DNA from: Caldifarciminota bacterium
GTDB lineage: Bacteria > Hydrothermota > Tepidihabitantia > Tepidihabitantales > Tepidihabitantaceae
Direction of reading: 5' to 3'
DNA length: 64,000 bases
Assembly (NCBI GenBank): GCA_026418295.1
Contig: JAOABP010000001.1
Coordinates: 62,001 to 126,000, forward strand
A program made the translations under genes and the position numbers. The notes below the pieces were generated by a model, which was not told where the DNA came from, made no database searches, and was given only the letters and a program-made list of their open reading frames with translations. Positions 27,734-36,994 of this stretch are shown in pieces. The stretch's first letter is position 1. The number at the start of each line of letters is the position of its first letter.

Positions 27734-29185
27734 GCTGATTATACAATCCCTGGCGTTTATGGCGAAGAACGCGCCCCGGCAGTTCCATCAGTCCGTTCGC
27801 CCGCGCCTTTGCGGGGCGCTCTGATTGGCAAATTTGCTGCCGGTGAAAAAAATAAATTCGTACTTATCGACCCGGTTACCCTTGAATCGGTTTACGGCGG
27901 TCTCATCCCCGGTTCTGCCGCCTATCTTGCCGCCCATTTCTTCAATCAGGGCAATTCCCGGCTCTATGTCTGCCGGGTTCAGGGAACTTCGGCTTCAGTC
28001 ACAATCCCTGACCAGAAGACCCCGCCTGCCGACCGCATCAAACTCACCGCTCGGGTTGATGGCACCTGGGCAAATTATGCCAACAACATCGGCATCAAGG
28101 CAACAATTGCGGCTGGCACCCTTCCCGGTACCTTCAAACTCACTCTTACCTGGGGCTATCCATTTCAGAACTCTTATCAAACCTACACCGAAGCATTTGA
28201 CAACCTCTCAATTGACCCTGATGCCGTCCGCTACTTCAAAACCATCATTAACTCCCAATCCAAATTAGTTACCGCTGATGACCTGAACCCAACTGGTACC
28301 GACCTGCCCACTACTGGCAACTATTCCCTTGCCAATGGCGACGAGCCTGATTATGACGATGGTATCTCCGCCCTCAGCGCCATCCGCGGCAACCTCTGCA
28401 TCTTCCTTGATACTCAGGACTCTAATGTTATCAGTGCACTCCAGACCGCAGTTAACAACCGCTCGGGAATTTTTCCGGACATTAGCGCTGACGGTTCAAT
28501 CGCAATTGTCTCTGCCCCGCAATTCTCAGATGTTAATACCATCATTCAACTTGCCGCCTCCCTTGCCGACCCCCGCATGGCAGTTTCCGGTCCTTATAAA
28601 CTCATCCGGGACCCGATTATCAATACCTCCCGCTATTTCCCCGAATCTTCCATCCTCGCTGGCATCCGCTGCCGGCTCCGTCCTGAGCAGTCCTGGACCA
28701 ACAAACCCGCCTACGGCATTTTAGACAATGAATATTCTCTTTCCCGCGCCGAACACTCCACCTTGATTGAAAATGGTGTTTCCACAATTGACCGCTGGCT
28801 TGATGACCCGACCCGTGGCTGGCGTGTTCTTGCCGGTGTTGCCTCAGACAAATCCCAGCTTTATGTCCGGGTTGCCAAGGACTGGATTGCTGCGGTTGAA
28901 CTTTCCAACTCCGCCTGGGCGGTCGGTGAACTTCAGGGTGAATCCGACCCTGACCCCCTGCGCACCTCCCTGCGCGCCCAATCCGAATCATTCTGGTCCG
29001 ACTTAAAAAAGCAAAATCGGATTGAGCGCTACCGAATCAAATGCGACAGCGAAAACAACCCTCCCTCTCAGGTTGCCGAAGGTATCTGCACCAAAGATGT
29101 GGAAATCAAACTCTTCCGTGTGGCGGATGTAATTCGCATCCGGCTCTGTGCCGGCACCGAATCGGTCATCGCCACTGAGAAATAG
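27731..29185 (+). CDS. Contractile tail sheath protein
   Basis: TIPGVYGEERAPAVPSVRSPAPLRGALIGKFAAGEKNKFVLI..; C-terminal LSNSAWAVGELQGESDPDPLRTSLRAQSESFWSDLKKQ. Confidence 0.9.
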   Translation: MADYTIPGVYGEERAPAVPSVRSPAPLRGALIGKFAAGEKNKFVLIDPVTLESVYGGLIPGSAAYLAAHFFNQGNSRLYVCRVQGTSASVTIPDQKTPPADRIKLTARVDGTWANYANNIGIKATIAAGTLPGTFKLTLTWGYPFQNSYQTYTEAFDNLSIDPDAVRYFKTIINSQSKLVTADDLNPTGTDLPTTGNYSLANGDEPDYDDGISALSAIRGNLCIFLDTQDSNVISALQTAVNNRSGIFPDISADGSIAIVSAPQFSDVNTIIQLAASLADPRMAVSGPYKLIRDPIINTSRYFPESSILAGIRCRLRPEQSWTNKPAYGILDNEYSLSRAEHSTLIENGVSTIDRWLDDPTRGWRVLAGVASDKSQLYVRVAKDWIAAVELSNSAWAVGELQGESDPDPLRTSLRAQSESFWSDLKKQNRIERYRIKCDSENNPPSQVAEGICTKDVEIKLFRVADVIRIRLCAGTESVIATEK

Positions 29186-29195
29186 GAGGTAAAAA

Positions 29196-29606
29196 ATGGC
29201 TAATGCGGTAGGTTCTGACATCCTTTTCCAGCTGGTTGGCGAATCTGGCCCGGTTGATTTAGGGGTTTTTGAATCTCTTGATATCAAACCCAATCCTGAA
29301 GTCAACGAACGCCGGCTTAATGATGGCACGGTTGAATCTGAGCAGATTTCCCCTGGCTTCTGGACCATCTCTATCAAGCGTCCCAAACGTTCCCTCACGC
29401 TCGAACGACTTTTAGACCTCTTCGCCAGTCAAAATACCGTTCCCAACCTTCAGGCGGTATACACCGTCCGCGACCCCAACACCGGTGAAATCGGGCAATG
29501 GCTCTTTACCGGCATCCGCCTGCGTGGCTTTGGCAATACGGTTGATGGCGGCAAGATTGACGAGACGGTGGAATTCTCTGCCAACAAACGCACCCCCATC
29601 ACCTGA
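29196..29606 (+). CDS. Tail tube protein
   Basis: 136 aa immediately after sheath. Confidence 0.8.
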   Translation: MANAVGSDILFQLVGESGPVDLGVFESLDIKPNPEVNERRLNDGTVESEQISPGFWTISIKRPKRSLTLERLLDLFASQNTVPNLQAVYTVRDPNTGEIGQWLFTGIRLRGFGNTVDGGKIDETVEFSANKRTPIT

Positions 29607-29620
29607 TGTAACCTGATATT

Positions 29621-30124
29621 ATGAGCACTGAGCGCCCCAATCTTACCACTGTCAAACTTCCTTCAGGTAAAACTGTTGCCCTCGGTCCCCGTTTTGGGGA
29701 ACTCTCCCTCCAGGTTGATTTAGACTTCGCTACCGACCCCAAAATGGCTTCCCTTGACCCCGAAGAGCGCCGCGGCTGGAAGGGCTTAGAAATCATCGCT
29801 CGGACCATCAAAATGATTGATGGCAAACCCGTAACCCGTTATACCCGTGATGACCTCATCCGCAACTTTCCTGAACGGGATATAGCGGTTCTGGTTGTGG
29901 CCCGTGCCCGGCTTGATACTCCGACCCCTGAAGAACTTGCTGCCGCACTATCTGACCTGGAATCTGCTGCAGCCCTTGCCGAAAGTGTTGAGATTCATCG
30001 CCTTACCGGTGGCGCCATCTCCTTTGAAATCTCAATGCAATTCTCTGAGCGTAAACGCAAACTCCTCCTTTCTGCCCTGCGCCGTGAACTTGAACAACTT
30101 CAGCCCCCTGAATCAGAAAAATGA
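29621..30124 (+). CDS. Tail assembly chaperone
   Basis: Position between tube and tape measure; ends AAAAATGA. Confidence 0.65.
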   Translation: MSTERPNLTTVKLPSGKTVALGPRFGELSLQVDLDFATDPKMASLDPEERRGWKGLEIIARTIKMIDGKPVTRYTRDDLIRNFPERDIAVLVVARARLDTPTPEELAAALSDLESAAALAESVEIHRLTGGAISFEISMQFSERKRKLLLSALRRELEQLQPPESEK

Positions 30125-30264
30125 ACTATTCAGGTTCGCATCTTAGTCTCCTCCCCCGAGCCACCCCCAGGAGGCGGGCAAACCCAGCCCAACAAACCCG
30201 CATCATTATCCTTCCCTTTGCCCGCCTCCTGCCCTCTATTCCCTTCAACCTTAATCCCTACTAA
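30121..30264 (+). CDS. Candidate -1-frame/coupled second chaperone ORF
   Basis: ATG overlaps stop of 29621-30124 (ATGA); MNYSGSHLSLLPRATPRRRANPAQQTRIIILPFARLLPSIPFNLNPY*; ends 2 nt before tape-measure ATG. Confidence 0.45.
   Translation: MNYSGSHLSLLPRATPRRRANPAQQTRIIILPFARLLPSIPFNLNPY
30169..30230 (+). repeat. 14-bp perfect inverted repeat (hairpin)
   Basis: AGGAGGCGGGCAAA (30169-30182) / TTTGCCCGCCTCCT (30217-30230). Confidence 0.8.
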
Positions 30265-30266
30265 CT

Positions 30267-32042
30267 ATGCCCGCTCTTGAACAGGCTTTTACCATTGGCT
30301 TTGTCCTCTCTGCCAAGGACCTGTATTCTGCCACCTTTGCCAAAGCCCGCCGTGACCTTGATATCCTTGCCCAGCACTCTGCAGACCGCGCTGCCCAGTT
30401 TGAGCGCAATCTCAAAATGGGCAAAACTTTAATGTATATCGGTGGCACAATGACCGCCTACGGCTATCTTGCCGCCCGGGTATTTGAGGACTTCATCGCC
30501 AAAGCCGGTGAATCTGAAACCGTGATCACCCACGCCCTCACCACCATTGGTGACCAGGCAGGTATTACCCGTGCCGAACTTGAGCGCCACTTTTCCCGCA
30601 TCAAAACCACCTGGGGTGAAACCGATGAAGCGGTTGCCAGCGCGCTTATTGAAACCGGGGGCAGGCTTGGTGATTACCGCCGTGCCCTAACTGCGCTCGA
30701 CCCGGTTGCTGCGCTTGCCCGTGCTCGCAACCTCGACCTTGCCACCTCTGCCAGTTTACTTACGACTCTCATTGCCACCTACGGTGATGAATTCAAAAAT
30801 GCCCGAACCGAATCCGAGCGCTTTGGCGCCGCGGCCAACGTTCTTTCCGGTCTCTTAAAAACCCTTGGTGCCGACTCTTCAGGTTTAACCTCCCAGCTGG
30901 GCAATATAATGGTCAAAGCCCGTGGTGCCGGTGTTTCCCTCTCCTCAGTTTTAAGCATTGTCGCCGCTGCTGGCAGGGCTGGCGCTCGTCTCCGCCTCAC
31001 CTCGGGTCAGCTTGAACAGCTTCTGGATACCCTCCTGGAAATGCGCAAATATGCCAACTTCCGTGAAGTCTTCCCCTCCTATTCCCGGACCGGTGATTTC
31101 CTTGATGCCCTTTCCGACCTTGAGCATCACCTAACCAAACTTCCGGACCAGACCGCCAAACTCTCCTATCTCCGCAAACTCTTCGGTGACAACGCCAACA
31201 CCGTCCTCTATTTCATTGAAACCTTAAAAACCTTACGCGACCAGAAAAAGACCTTTGAAGACCTCTCCAATTCCGGCTCTGAAACCGCTCAGGTCTTTGA
31301 TGATGCCCGCAAAAATATGCAAACTTGGTCCGGTGTTCAGAAACAGTTCAACGCCCAGATTCTCGAATTCAAAGAAGCATTAGGCGCCGGTGCAATCCCG
31401 ATGGCGGAAAAATTTCTCAAATCCCTTGGCGACCTTACCCAGTTAGTTCAGCGTGATAAATTTCTTCGCTCCATTTTCATTGGTGGCTTCACCATTGCCG
31501 GGCTTATTACCGAACTTTCCAAAATTGCCGGGCCAATTATTACGGCGGTTGGCTTATGGCGTCTATATCATGTGCAGCAGGACCTTGCCATTCTCAAACA
31601 AACACAATTAAATGCCCTTACCGCCGCCAATGTTCCCGCAGCCGGTGCTGGTGCCCGCCTGCTTGGTGCTGCCGGTGCTGGTGCAGCCAGCACCGCCGGT
31701 GCAATTGCCGCGGGTATTACTCTGGCGCCTCTCGCCGGCTATGCGGGCTGGAAACTCGGTGAAGCCACTGCCCGCTATACTATTAAAAAAGGATTACCTG
31801 TCTTCCCCTGGGAAATTCCTGGTTATCTTTCCTCCCGGAAAAGATCCCCTGAGGTGGAAAAAATTATTCGTCAACTTCCCCCTGTCGGCCCCGTTCATTT
31901 CGAAACATCCCCTTCGCGCCCGCCTGTAACCTGGAATGGCAATATCAACCTTCAGGTTTTCCTTGATGGCAAACCGATTGCCGCCACAGTCAAAAAACAG
32001 ATACAATCTGACCTGAACTTCGACTCTCGCCGCCAGCCATGA
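30267..32042 (+). CDS. Tail tape measure protein
   Basis: 591 aa, Ala-rich helical, GHITTG-type TMP position between chaperone and baseplate genes. Confidence 0.85.
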   Translation: MPALEQAFTIGFVLSAKDLYSATFAKARRDLDILAQHSADRAAQFERNLKMGKTLMYIGGTMTAYGYLAARVFEDFIAKAGESETVITHALTTIGDQAGITRAELERHFSRIKTTWGETDEAVASALIETGGRLGDYRRALTALDPVAALARARNLDLATSASLLTTLIATYGDEFKNARTESERFGAAANVLSGLLKTLGADSSGLTSQLGNIMVKARGAGVSLSSVLSIVAAAGRAGARLRLTSGQLEQLLDTLLEMRKYANFREVFPSYSRTGDFLDALSDLEHHLTKLPDQTAKLSYLRKLFGDNANTVLYFIETLKTLRDQKKTFEDLSNSGSETAQVFDDARKNMQTWSGVQKQFNAQILEFKEALGAGAIPMAEKFLKSLGDLTQLVQRDKFLRSIFIGGFTIAGLITELSKIAGPIITAVGLWRLYHVQQDLAILKQTQLNALTAANVPAAGAGARLLGAAGAGAASTAGAIAAGITLAPLAGYAGWKLGEATARYTIKKGLPVFPWEIPGYLSSRKRSPEVEKIIRQLPPVGPVHFETSPSRPPVTWNGNINLQVFLDGKPIAATVKKQIQSDLNFDSRRQP

Positions 32043-32932
32043 CATTTACTCTTGAATCCATTCCCCTGCCCGTAGAAGAGATTGGCATCGTCTCCCCGCA
32101 AAAGGTGGTCTGGCTTTCCCTCCCCTGTGCACCTGATATTTCTCAAGATTGGGGCCCTGGTCAAAAAACCTTCAACCTCTCCGGCAGGCTTTTCCGCGCC
32201 GACGGCTCCTGGCAAAAAGCCTTTGAGATTGATGCCCTCAAAAAAAGGCGCCAGCCTCTTCTCTTCCGCTTTGGTGAAAATTCATTCCAGGTTCAGGTTG
32301 AAGAATTCCGTTACCAGCAATCATCCGGCATCCTCACCTACAACCTCACCCTGGTTGAAACCCTTCCGTTGGAACAGTTCATTTTCAGCCCTGCGCCTGA
32401 AATTCGTTCCTTTGACCTATCCCGCCACTATTTTTCTGCCCTGCGCCTCTACCTTACCTTTACCTTCTTCCTGGGCATCTCTGACCGCATCTCCGTCTTG
32501 ATTTCCGATATCACCGCCCGCATCCTTGAGATTGAAAACCTCTTAAAAGATGTCATCCGCCTCTCCCAGCTTCCCGCCACCACCATTTCCCAAATCGCCC
32601 AATCCTCGCAACTTATCCTTGCCTCCCTCTCCTCCCTTACCACCGAATTTGAGGACCTGCTTTTCTCTTCATCATCAAAAAATTCAGAATCAGTAAAACA
32701 GGCTCTATTGTATGCCCGGGCGATTCGCATCCAGATGAGCCTCTTAAACCGCGCCTGTATCAGCCAGCCCGCCAACTACTATACAGTCCAGCAAGGTGAC
32801 ACCCTGCCTCGCATTGCTCTTACTCTATCCTACCAGCGCAACACCCAAATCTCCTGGACAGAAATTGCCCGCTTAAACAAACTCATTGACCCCGGTTCAA
32901 TCACCCCGGGAATGCAACTATTAATACCATGA
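32039..32932 (+). CDS. Baseplate/DNA-circularisation-like protein with C-terminal LysM
   Basis: YYTVQQGDTLPRIALTLSYQRNTQISWTEIARLNKLIDPGSITPGMQLLIP. Confidence 0.75.
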   Translation: MTFTLESIPLPVEEIGIVSPQKVVWLSLPCAPDISQDWGPGQKTFNLSGRLFRADGSWQKAFEIDALKKRRQPLLFRFGENSFQVQVEEFRYQQSSGILTYNLTLVETLPLEQFIFSPAPEIRSFDLSRHYFSALRLYLTFTFFLGISDRISVLISDITARILEIENLLKDVIRLSQLPATTISQIAQSSQLILASLSSLTTEFEDLLFSSSSKNSESVKQALLYARAIRIQMSLLNRACISQPANYYTVQQGDTLPRIALTLSYQRNTQISWTEIARLNKLIDPGSITPGMQLLIP

Positions 32933-34005
32933 ACATTAAAATCTCGATTGACCGCACTGAAATTACCCGGGTCTCATATTTAAGAGTTGAACGGACAGTC
33001 GGTTATGAAGCCGATTACTTTTCCCTTTCCCTTCCGAACATCGGTGGCAAATTCACCGCTCTCTTTGCCGATACCGAAGGCAAAAAAGTCCAGATTTCCA
33101 TCAACCAGCCAGTAGTCTTTACCGGCTTTTGCGACTCCGCAGACTTCTCATTTATTCCCAAACCTGAAATCTCCATTCGCGGCCGAGACCTTACCGGCAT
33201 CCTCATTGATGAAACCATCACCCCGGAACTCTCCTCCCAGCTCAAATCCCTTACTGCCTCTGAGATTGTTCAAAAGATTGCCCAAAAATTTGGCTTCTCC
33301 TGTGATGTTGACCGCACCACCAAAATCTGGTCTGAAGAAAACCTTTTCCCTGATAACACCTCGGTCTGGGCTGCTCTGGTCCAACTTGCCCAGAAAGAAG
33401 CGTTTGACCTCTACTGCACCCCAAAACCTGAGATTGTCTTCAAAAAACGCAGCTATCCCAATACCATTTCTCGCTCCTATTCCATCCCCCCGCCCGAAGG
33501 TGAATTTCTTGCCCCCTCCAGTCTTCTCATCCCCCAATCCCTTGCCATCTCTCAGGACAAAACCCTTGCCCTTGCCTTAAAAGTCAAAGTTATCGGTTAC
33601 GACCCCAAACGCAAACAGCGCATTGTCTACACCGCCGAATCCCGTCTCCGCAATCGTCCCCATTACAAACTCATTGAAATTATTGACCACTCGCTCAACA
33701 CCAAAGACCTGGTCAAAACTCAGGCTCAAAACCTTCTGACTCAAATCTCCAAAAATCTCCTCACCGGCACCCTCACCGTTCCCCTTGACCCGGAATTAAA
33801 CCCGGGTTTAGCAATTTCCCTTCAATTCCTTGGCAATCAGGACCAGACATTTGCCGGCAACTACATCATCACTCAGGTCACCCACGAAATCAACTTTGAT
33901 GGCTCTGCCACCTCCGAAATTTCCTTTGCCTCCCGTCCGCTTGCCGAAGCCCGGGATATGGAAATAGAAGAGATTAAACCCCCTCCAATGCTTCCCCTTC
34001 CATGA
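32929..34005 (+). CDS. Baseplate hub protein (gpD / Mu P-like)
   Basis: SLTASEIVQKIAQKFGFSCDVDRT...WAALVQLAQKEAFDLYCTPKPEIVFK. Confidence 0.75.
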   Translation: MNIKISIDRTEITRVSYLRVERTVGYEADYFSLSLPNIGGKFTALFADTEGKKVQISINQPVVFTGFCDSADFSFIPKPEISIRGRDLTGILIDETITPELSSQLKSLTASEIVQKIAQKFGFSCDVDRTTKIWSEENLFPDNTSVWAALVQLAQKEAFDLYCTPKPEIVFKKRSYPNTISRSYSIPPPEGEFLAPSSLLIPQSLAISQDKTLALALKVKVIGYDPKRKQRIVYTAESRLRNRPHYKLIEIIDHSLNTKDLVKTQAQNLLTQISKNLLTGTLTVPLDPELNPGLAISLQFLGNQDQTFAGNYIITQVTHEINFDGSATSEISFASRPLAEARDMEIEEIKPPPMLPLP

Positions 34006-34601
34006 TTAACATGATCCGTACCGAAATTCAGCGTGCCCTGTCCCGGCACACCTATTTTGCCTTAGGTGAAGTCCTCTCAATTGACTGGCAGCATCAGACT
34101 GCAATCTGCCGTCTCAGTTCCGGCGCTCGCACCAACCCCTGCCGCATCTCTGCCCTTGCCACCAATGCCCTCTTTCCCTTGCGAAAAGGTGATGAGGTCC
34201 TTATCTGCTTCCCTGACGGCTGCCCCCTTACCGGCATTATCCTTTGCCCCTTATTCGGCGCCACCCCTGTCCCGCCCGTTCCTGAAAAGGCTTTTGGTCT
34301 GGTCCAGGGCTCCCAAAAAGTTATTTTTGATGACAAAGGAAATATCCTCTGCGAGGTCCAATCGGTGGACATCTCGGCTTCAGGACAAATTAAAATTGAT
34401 GCCCCGACAGTTCTCCTTGCCGGTGCTCAGGCATCTGCGGTCCGATACGAAGAACTCGCCATTGCGCTCAACACCCTTGTTACCCTTCTCGCCTCCCATA
34501 CCCATATCTGCAACGCCATTGGCAAGCCCTCTGGTCCTCCGGTTCCCACCCCTGCGATTGAACTTACCCCTGCCCGGGCACTCAAAACCAAACTCACATG
34601 A
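34002..34601 (+). CDS. Baseplate spike/assembly protein (gpV / Mu gp45-like)
   Basis: OB-fold N-terminus and repeat-rich spike (KVIFDDKGNILCEVQSVDISASGQIKIDAPTVLLAG), HTH motif SHTHICNAIGKPSGPPVP. Confidence 0.8.
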   Translation: MINMIRTEIQRALSRHTYFALGEVLSIDWQHQTAICRLSSGARTNPCRISALATNALFPLRKGDEVLICFPDGCPLTGIILCPLFGATPVPPVPEKAFGLVQGSQKVIFDDKGNILCEVQSVDISASGQIKIDAPTVLLAGAQASAVRYEELAIALNTLVTLLASHTHICNAIGKPSGPPVPTPAIELTPARALKTKLT

Positions 34602-34987
34602 CCTCCCTTTTAGGCTCTGACCTGTTTTTTGATAACCTGCGGCAACTCACAATTGAAAATGGTGACCTTACCCTTATTTCTGACCTTGATTGTCTTATTG
34701 CCAACCTCTACGACCGCCTCCAGAGTGCCCGGGGTGCGCTCATCGCCCATCCCGACTTTGGCGCCGACCTTGCCTCCTTCATTGCCGAAAACCCATCCCC
34801 TGATTTTCTCCTTGATATTGCTGCCCGTGCCCGCATTGAGCTGAAAAAAGACCCCAGGATTGATGATGTCCTTTCCTGCTCAGCTGAAATCCAGTCTGAC
34901 AATACCATTCTTATCATCGCTGACCTCAAAACCATCACCGGCAACATCCTTACCAACCTTATTTTCCCCCTTTACCTCCATGCTTAG
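34598..34987 (+). CDS. Baseplate wedge protein (gpW/gp25, Mu gp46-like)
   Basis: Size, position, and SARGALIAHPDFGADL motif. Confidence 0.8.
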   Translation: MTSLLGSDLFFDNLRQLTIENGDLTLISDLDCLIANLYDRLQSARGALIAHPDFGADLASFIAENPSPDFLLDIAARARIELKKDPRIDDVLSCSAEIQSDNTILIIADLKTITGNILTNLIFPLYLHA

Positions 34988-35020
34988 AACCAAAAATCAA
35001 AAACCATTCAGTGAGGTCCA

Positions 35021-36118
35021 ATGAAATCATTAAAACAATTCTACGAACAGATGCGGGACTACTTCCTCTCTCAACTTCCTGATATATACCTCAACTTCAA
35101 CATCGGCTCCCGCATCCGCTCCTTATTTGAATCTATCGCCAGTGTCCTTGAAGAACTTTCATTTGAAGCCGACACTGAATACCAGAATCTCTACATTCAT
35201 TCCGCGTTTGGCTCCCGTCTCACAATGCGTGCCCGGGAACTGGGCATTGAGCGCAAACCTGCGCAAAAGGCGACCGGCTGGTTTCGCTTCTTCGGTCCTG
35301 CCCAGACTCAAATACCCTCAGGCACCCGGATTGCCAATGCCGACCCTGACATCACCGATAACCCGATTATCTTCCAGACCACCCAAACTGGCGAAATCCC
35401 TGATACCGGTCAGATTGATATTCCGATTGAAGCCATTGAGCCCGGCGCCCTATACAACCTCCCAACCGGCGCCCTTTCCTATATCATTGATGAGATTCCT
35501 GATGTCACCGGTTCCAACCCCTCTCCGACCGCGGGCGGCGCTGATGAAGAAACCGATGAAGACCTTCGTCATCGCTGCTTTCTTGCCCCATATCGCCTTG
35601 CCCGTTCAATAGAACGCTGCTGGGAATCACTTGCCTGCGACATCACCGGTGTTGCCCGTGCCAAATGTCTCTCCTGTTCTCCCTCCCCTGGCAAATTCCG
35701 CATCTATATCTGGTCCCGTGATGCCGCAGGCAGACTTGTTTCCCCCTCTCCCCAGCTCATCACCACTGTTCAGGAATATCTCAATCAATTTGTCCCTGTT
35801 TGTATCACCCTTACTGTTACCCAGCCCACCGGCCCTTATCAGGACATTATTGCCTATCTCAAAATCTCTGAAACCGCTCAATTCAATGAAATTATGCCTC
35901 TGGTCAAAACTGCGCTCGAATCTGTTTTCTCCGCACTTTTACCTGGTGAAACCTTAACCCGTGCCCGGCTCATTGCGGCGGCAATGTCCATTCCTGGTGT
36001 CATCAACTTCCGCCTTGCCCTGCCTCTTGATGATGTTACCCCTCAGGAAACTGAAACCATCTATCCCGGCACTATCACCATTCACCCCTGGGAATGGGAC
36101 AGCCAATTTGAACTATGA
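35021..36118 (+). CDS. Baseplate J-like protein (Mu gp47-like)
   Basis: GTRIANADPDITDNPIIFQTT...PGALYNLPTGAL...ETDEDLRHRCFLAPYRLARS. Confidence 0.9.
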   Translation: MKSLKQFYEQMRDYFLSQLPDIYLNFNIGSRIRSLFESIASVLEELSFEADTEYQNLYIHSAFGSRLTMRARELGIERKPAQKATGWFRFFGPAQTQIPSGTRIANADPDITDNPIIFQTTQTGEIPDTGQIDIPIEAIEPGALYNLPTGALSYIIDEIPDVTGSNPSPTAGGADEETDEDLRHRCFLAPYRLARSIERCWESLACDITGVARAKCLSCSPSPGKFRIYIWSRDAAGRLVSPSPQLITTVQEYLNQFVPVCITLTVTQPTGPYQDIIAYLKISETAQFNEIMPLVKTALESVFSALLPGETLTRARLIAAAMSIPGVINFRLALPLDDVTPQETETIYPGTITIHPWEWDSQFEL

Positions 36119-36837
36119 CCCTTCTTGACCGCCTCCTGGCCGCACTCCCTCCCTTCCTCCGCCCCCATAGCCCGAGCGGCGTCACCCATCACCTCCTCAG
36201 TGCGATTGCCACCGCATTTCAGACCCTTCAGACTCAATTCCGCCTTCTCCGCGCCCGGGGTGCTATTCACCGCTGGGACCCCGAATTCGTTGAATATTAC
36301 GCATCAGATAAACGCAAAGATGATATCGCCCGGATTGCCGTCTCCCGCCTTTTATCCAAACGCTCCAACGAGACCTGGGAACAATTTGAACAGCGTGTCC
36401 AGAATTTTCTTGGTTCCGAAAACTGGGCTGACCCTTCCCATCAAAATTATACCGTCACCGGTGATATATCACGCTGGGGCTCCGGTACTGGCATTACCCT
36501 CGAATTAGAGCACACCGGACTTAAAGTTGATGCTATCTATCCTGGTGGTACCGAGCACGACCAGTGGAAAGTCTGGGACAAAGAACACGAACCATCTGAC
36601 CCGCTTGAACTTGCCAAAACTTACGACCTCGGCCACGAACCCCCTTCTAACCAGCGTCTTACCAAACTCTATTCCCTCCACTATCTTGATTGGACATTTT
36701 ATATTATCCTCTCCAACCCCCAAAATATTGATTACTCCCCGGATGAAATCAAAACCATTGTCAAATTGACCAAACCGGTCTGGACCCAGGCGATGGCAAA
36801 ACTCCCTGACTCCGAAACCTGGACCAGAATAATCTAA
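36115..36837 (+). CDS. Tail protein I-like (Mu gp48-like)
   Basis: Follows gpJ; 240 aa. Confidence 0.6.
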   Translation: MTLLDRLLAALPPFLRPHSPSGVTHHLLSAIATAFQTLQTQFRLLRARGAIHRWDPEFVEYYASDKRKDDIARIAVSRLLSKRSNETWEQFEQRVQNFLGSENWADPSHQNYTVTGDISRWGSGTGITLELEHTGLKVDAIYPGGTEHDQWKVWDKEHEPSDPLELAKTYDLGHEPPSNQRLTKLYSLHYLDWTFYIILSNPQNIDYSPDEIKTIVKLTKPVWTQAMAKLPDSETWTRII

Positions 36838-36851
36838 TGTTTCCCTTTTTC

Positions 36852-36910
36852 TGTCATTTCGAGCCCCCCCTTCCGTCATTTCGAGCGGAGCGAAGCGAAG
36901 TCGAGAAATC
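36852..36910 (+). repeat. REP-like palindromic repeat (1 full + 1 partial unit)
   Basis: GTCATTTCGAGC(partial) then GTCATTTCGAGCGGAGCGAAGCGAAGTCGAGAAATC; ATTTCGA/TCGAGAAAT stem. Confidence 0.7.
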
Positions 36911-36994
36911 CCTCGATTCAGTACAGGCTTTATCGAAAAACCCCTCTTTTCCCTGGGGGGGCTTTATTAACTTTAACCCGATGGAGGTCTTATG
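36907..36994 (+). repeat. Leader/terminator-like element, copy 2 (upstream of tail fibre)
   Basis: AATCCCTCGATTCAGTACAGGCTTTATCGAAAAACCCCTCTTTTCCCTGGGGGGGCTTTATTAACTTTAACCCGATGGAGGTCTTATG. Confidence 0.85.
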
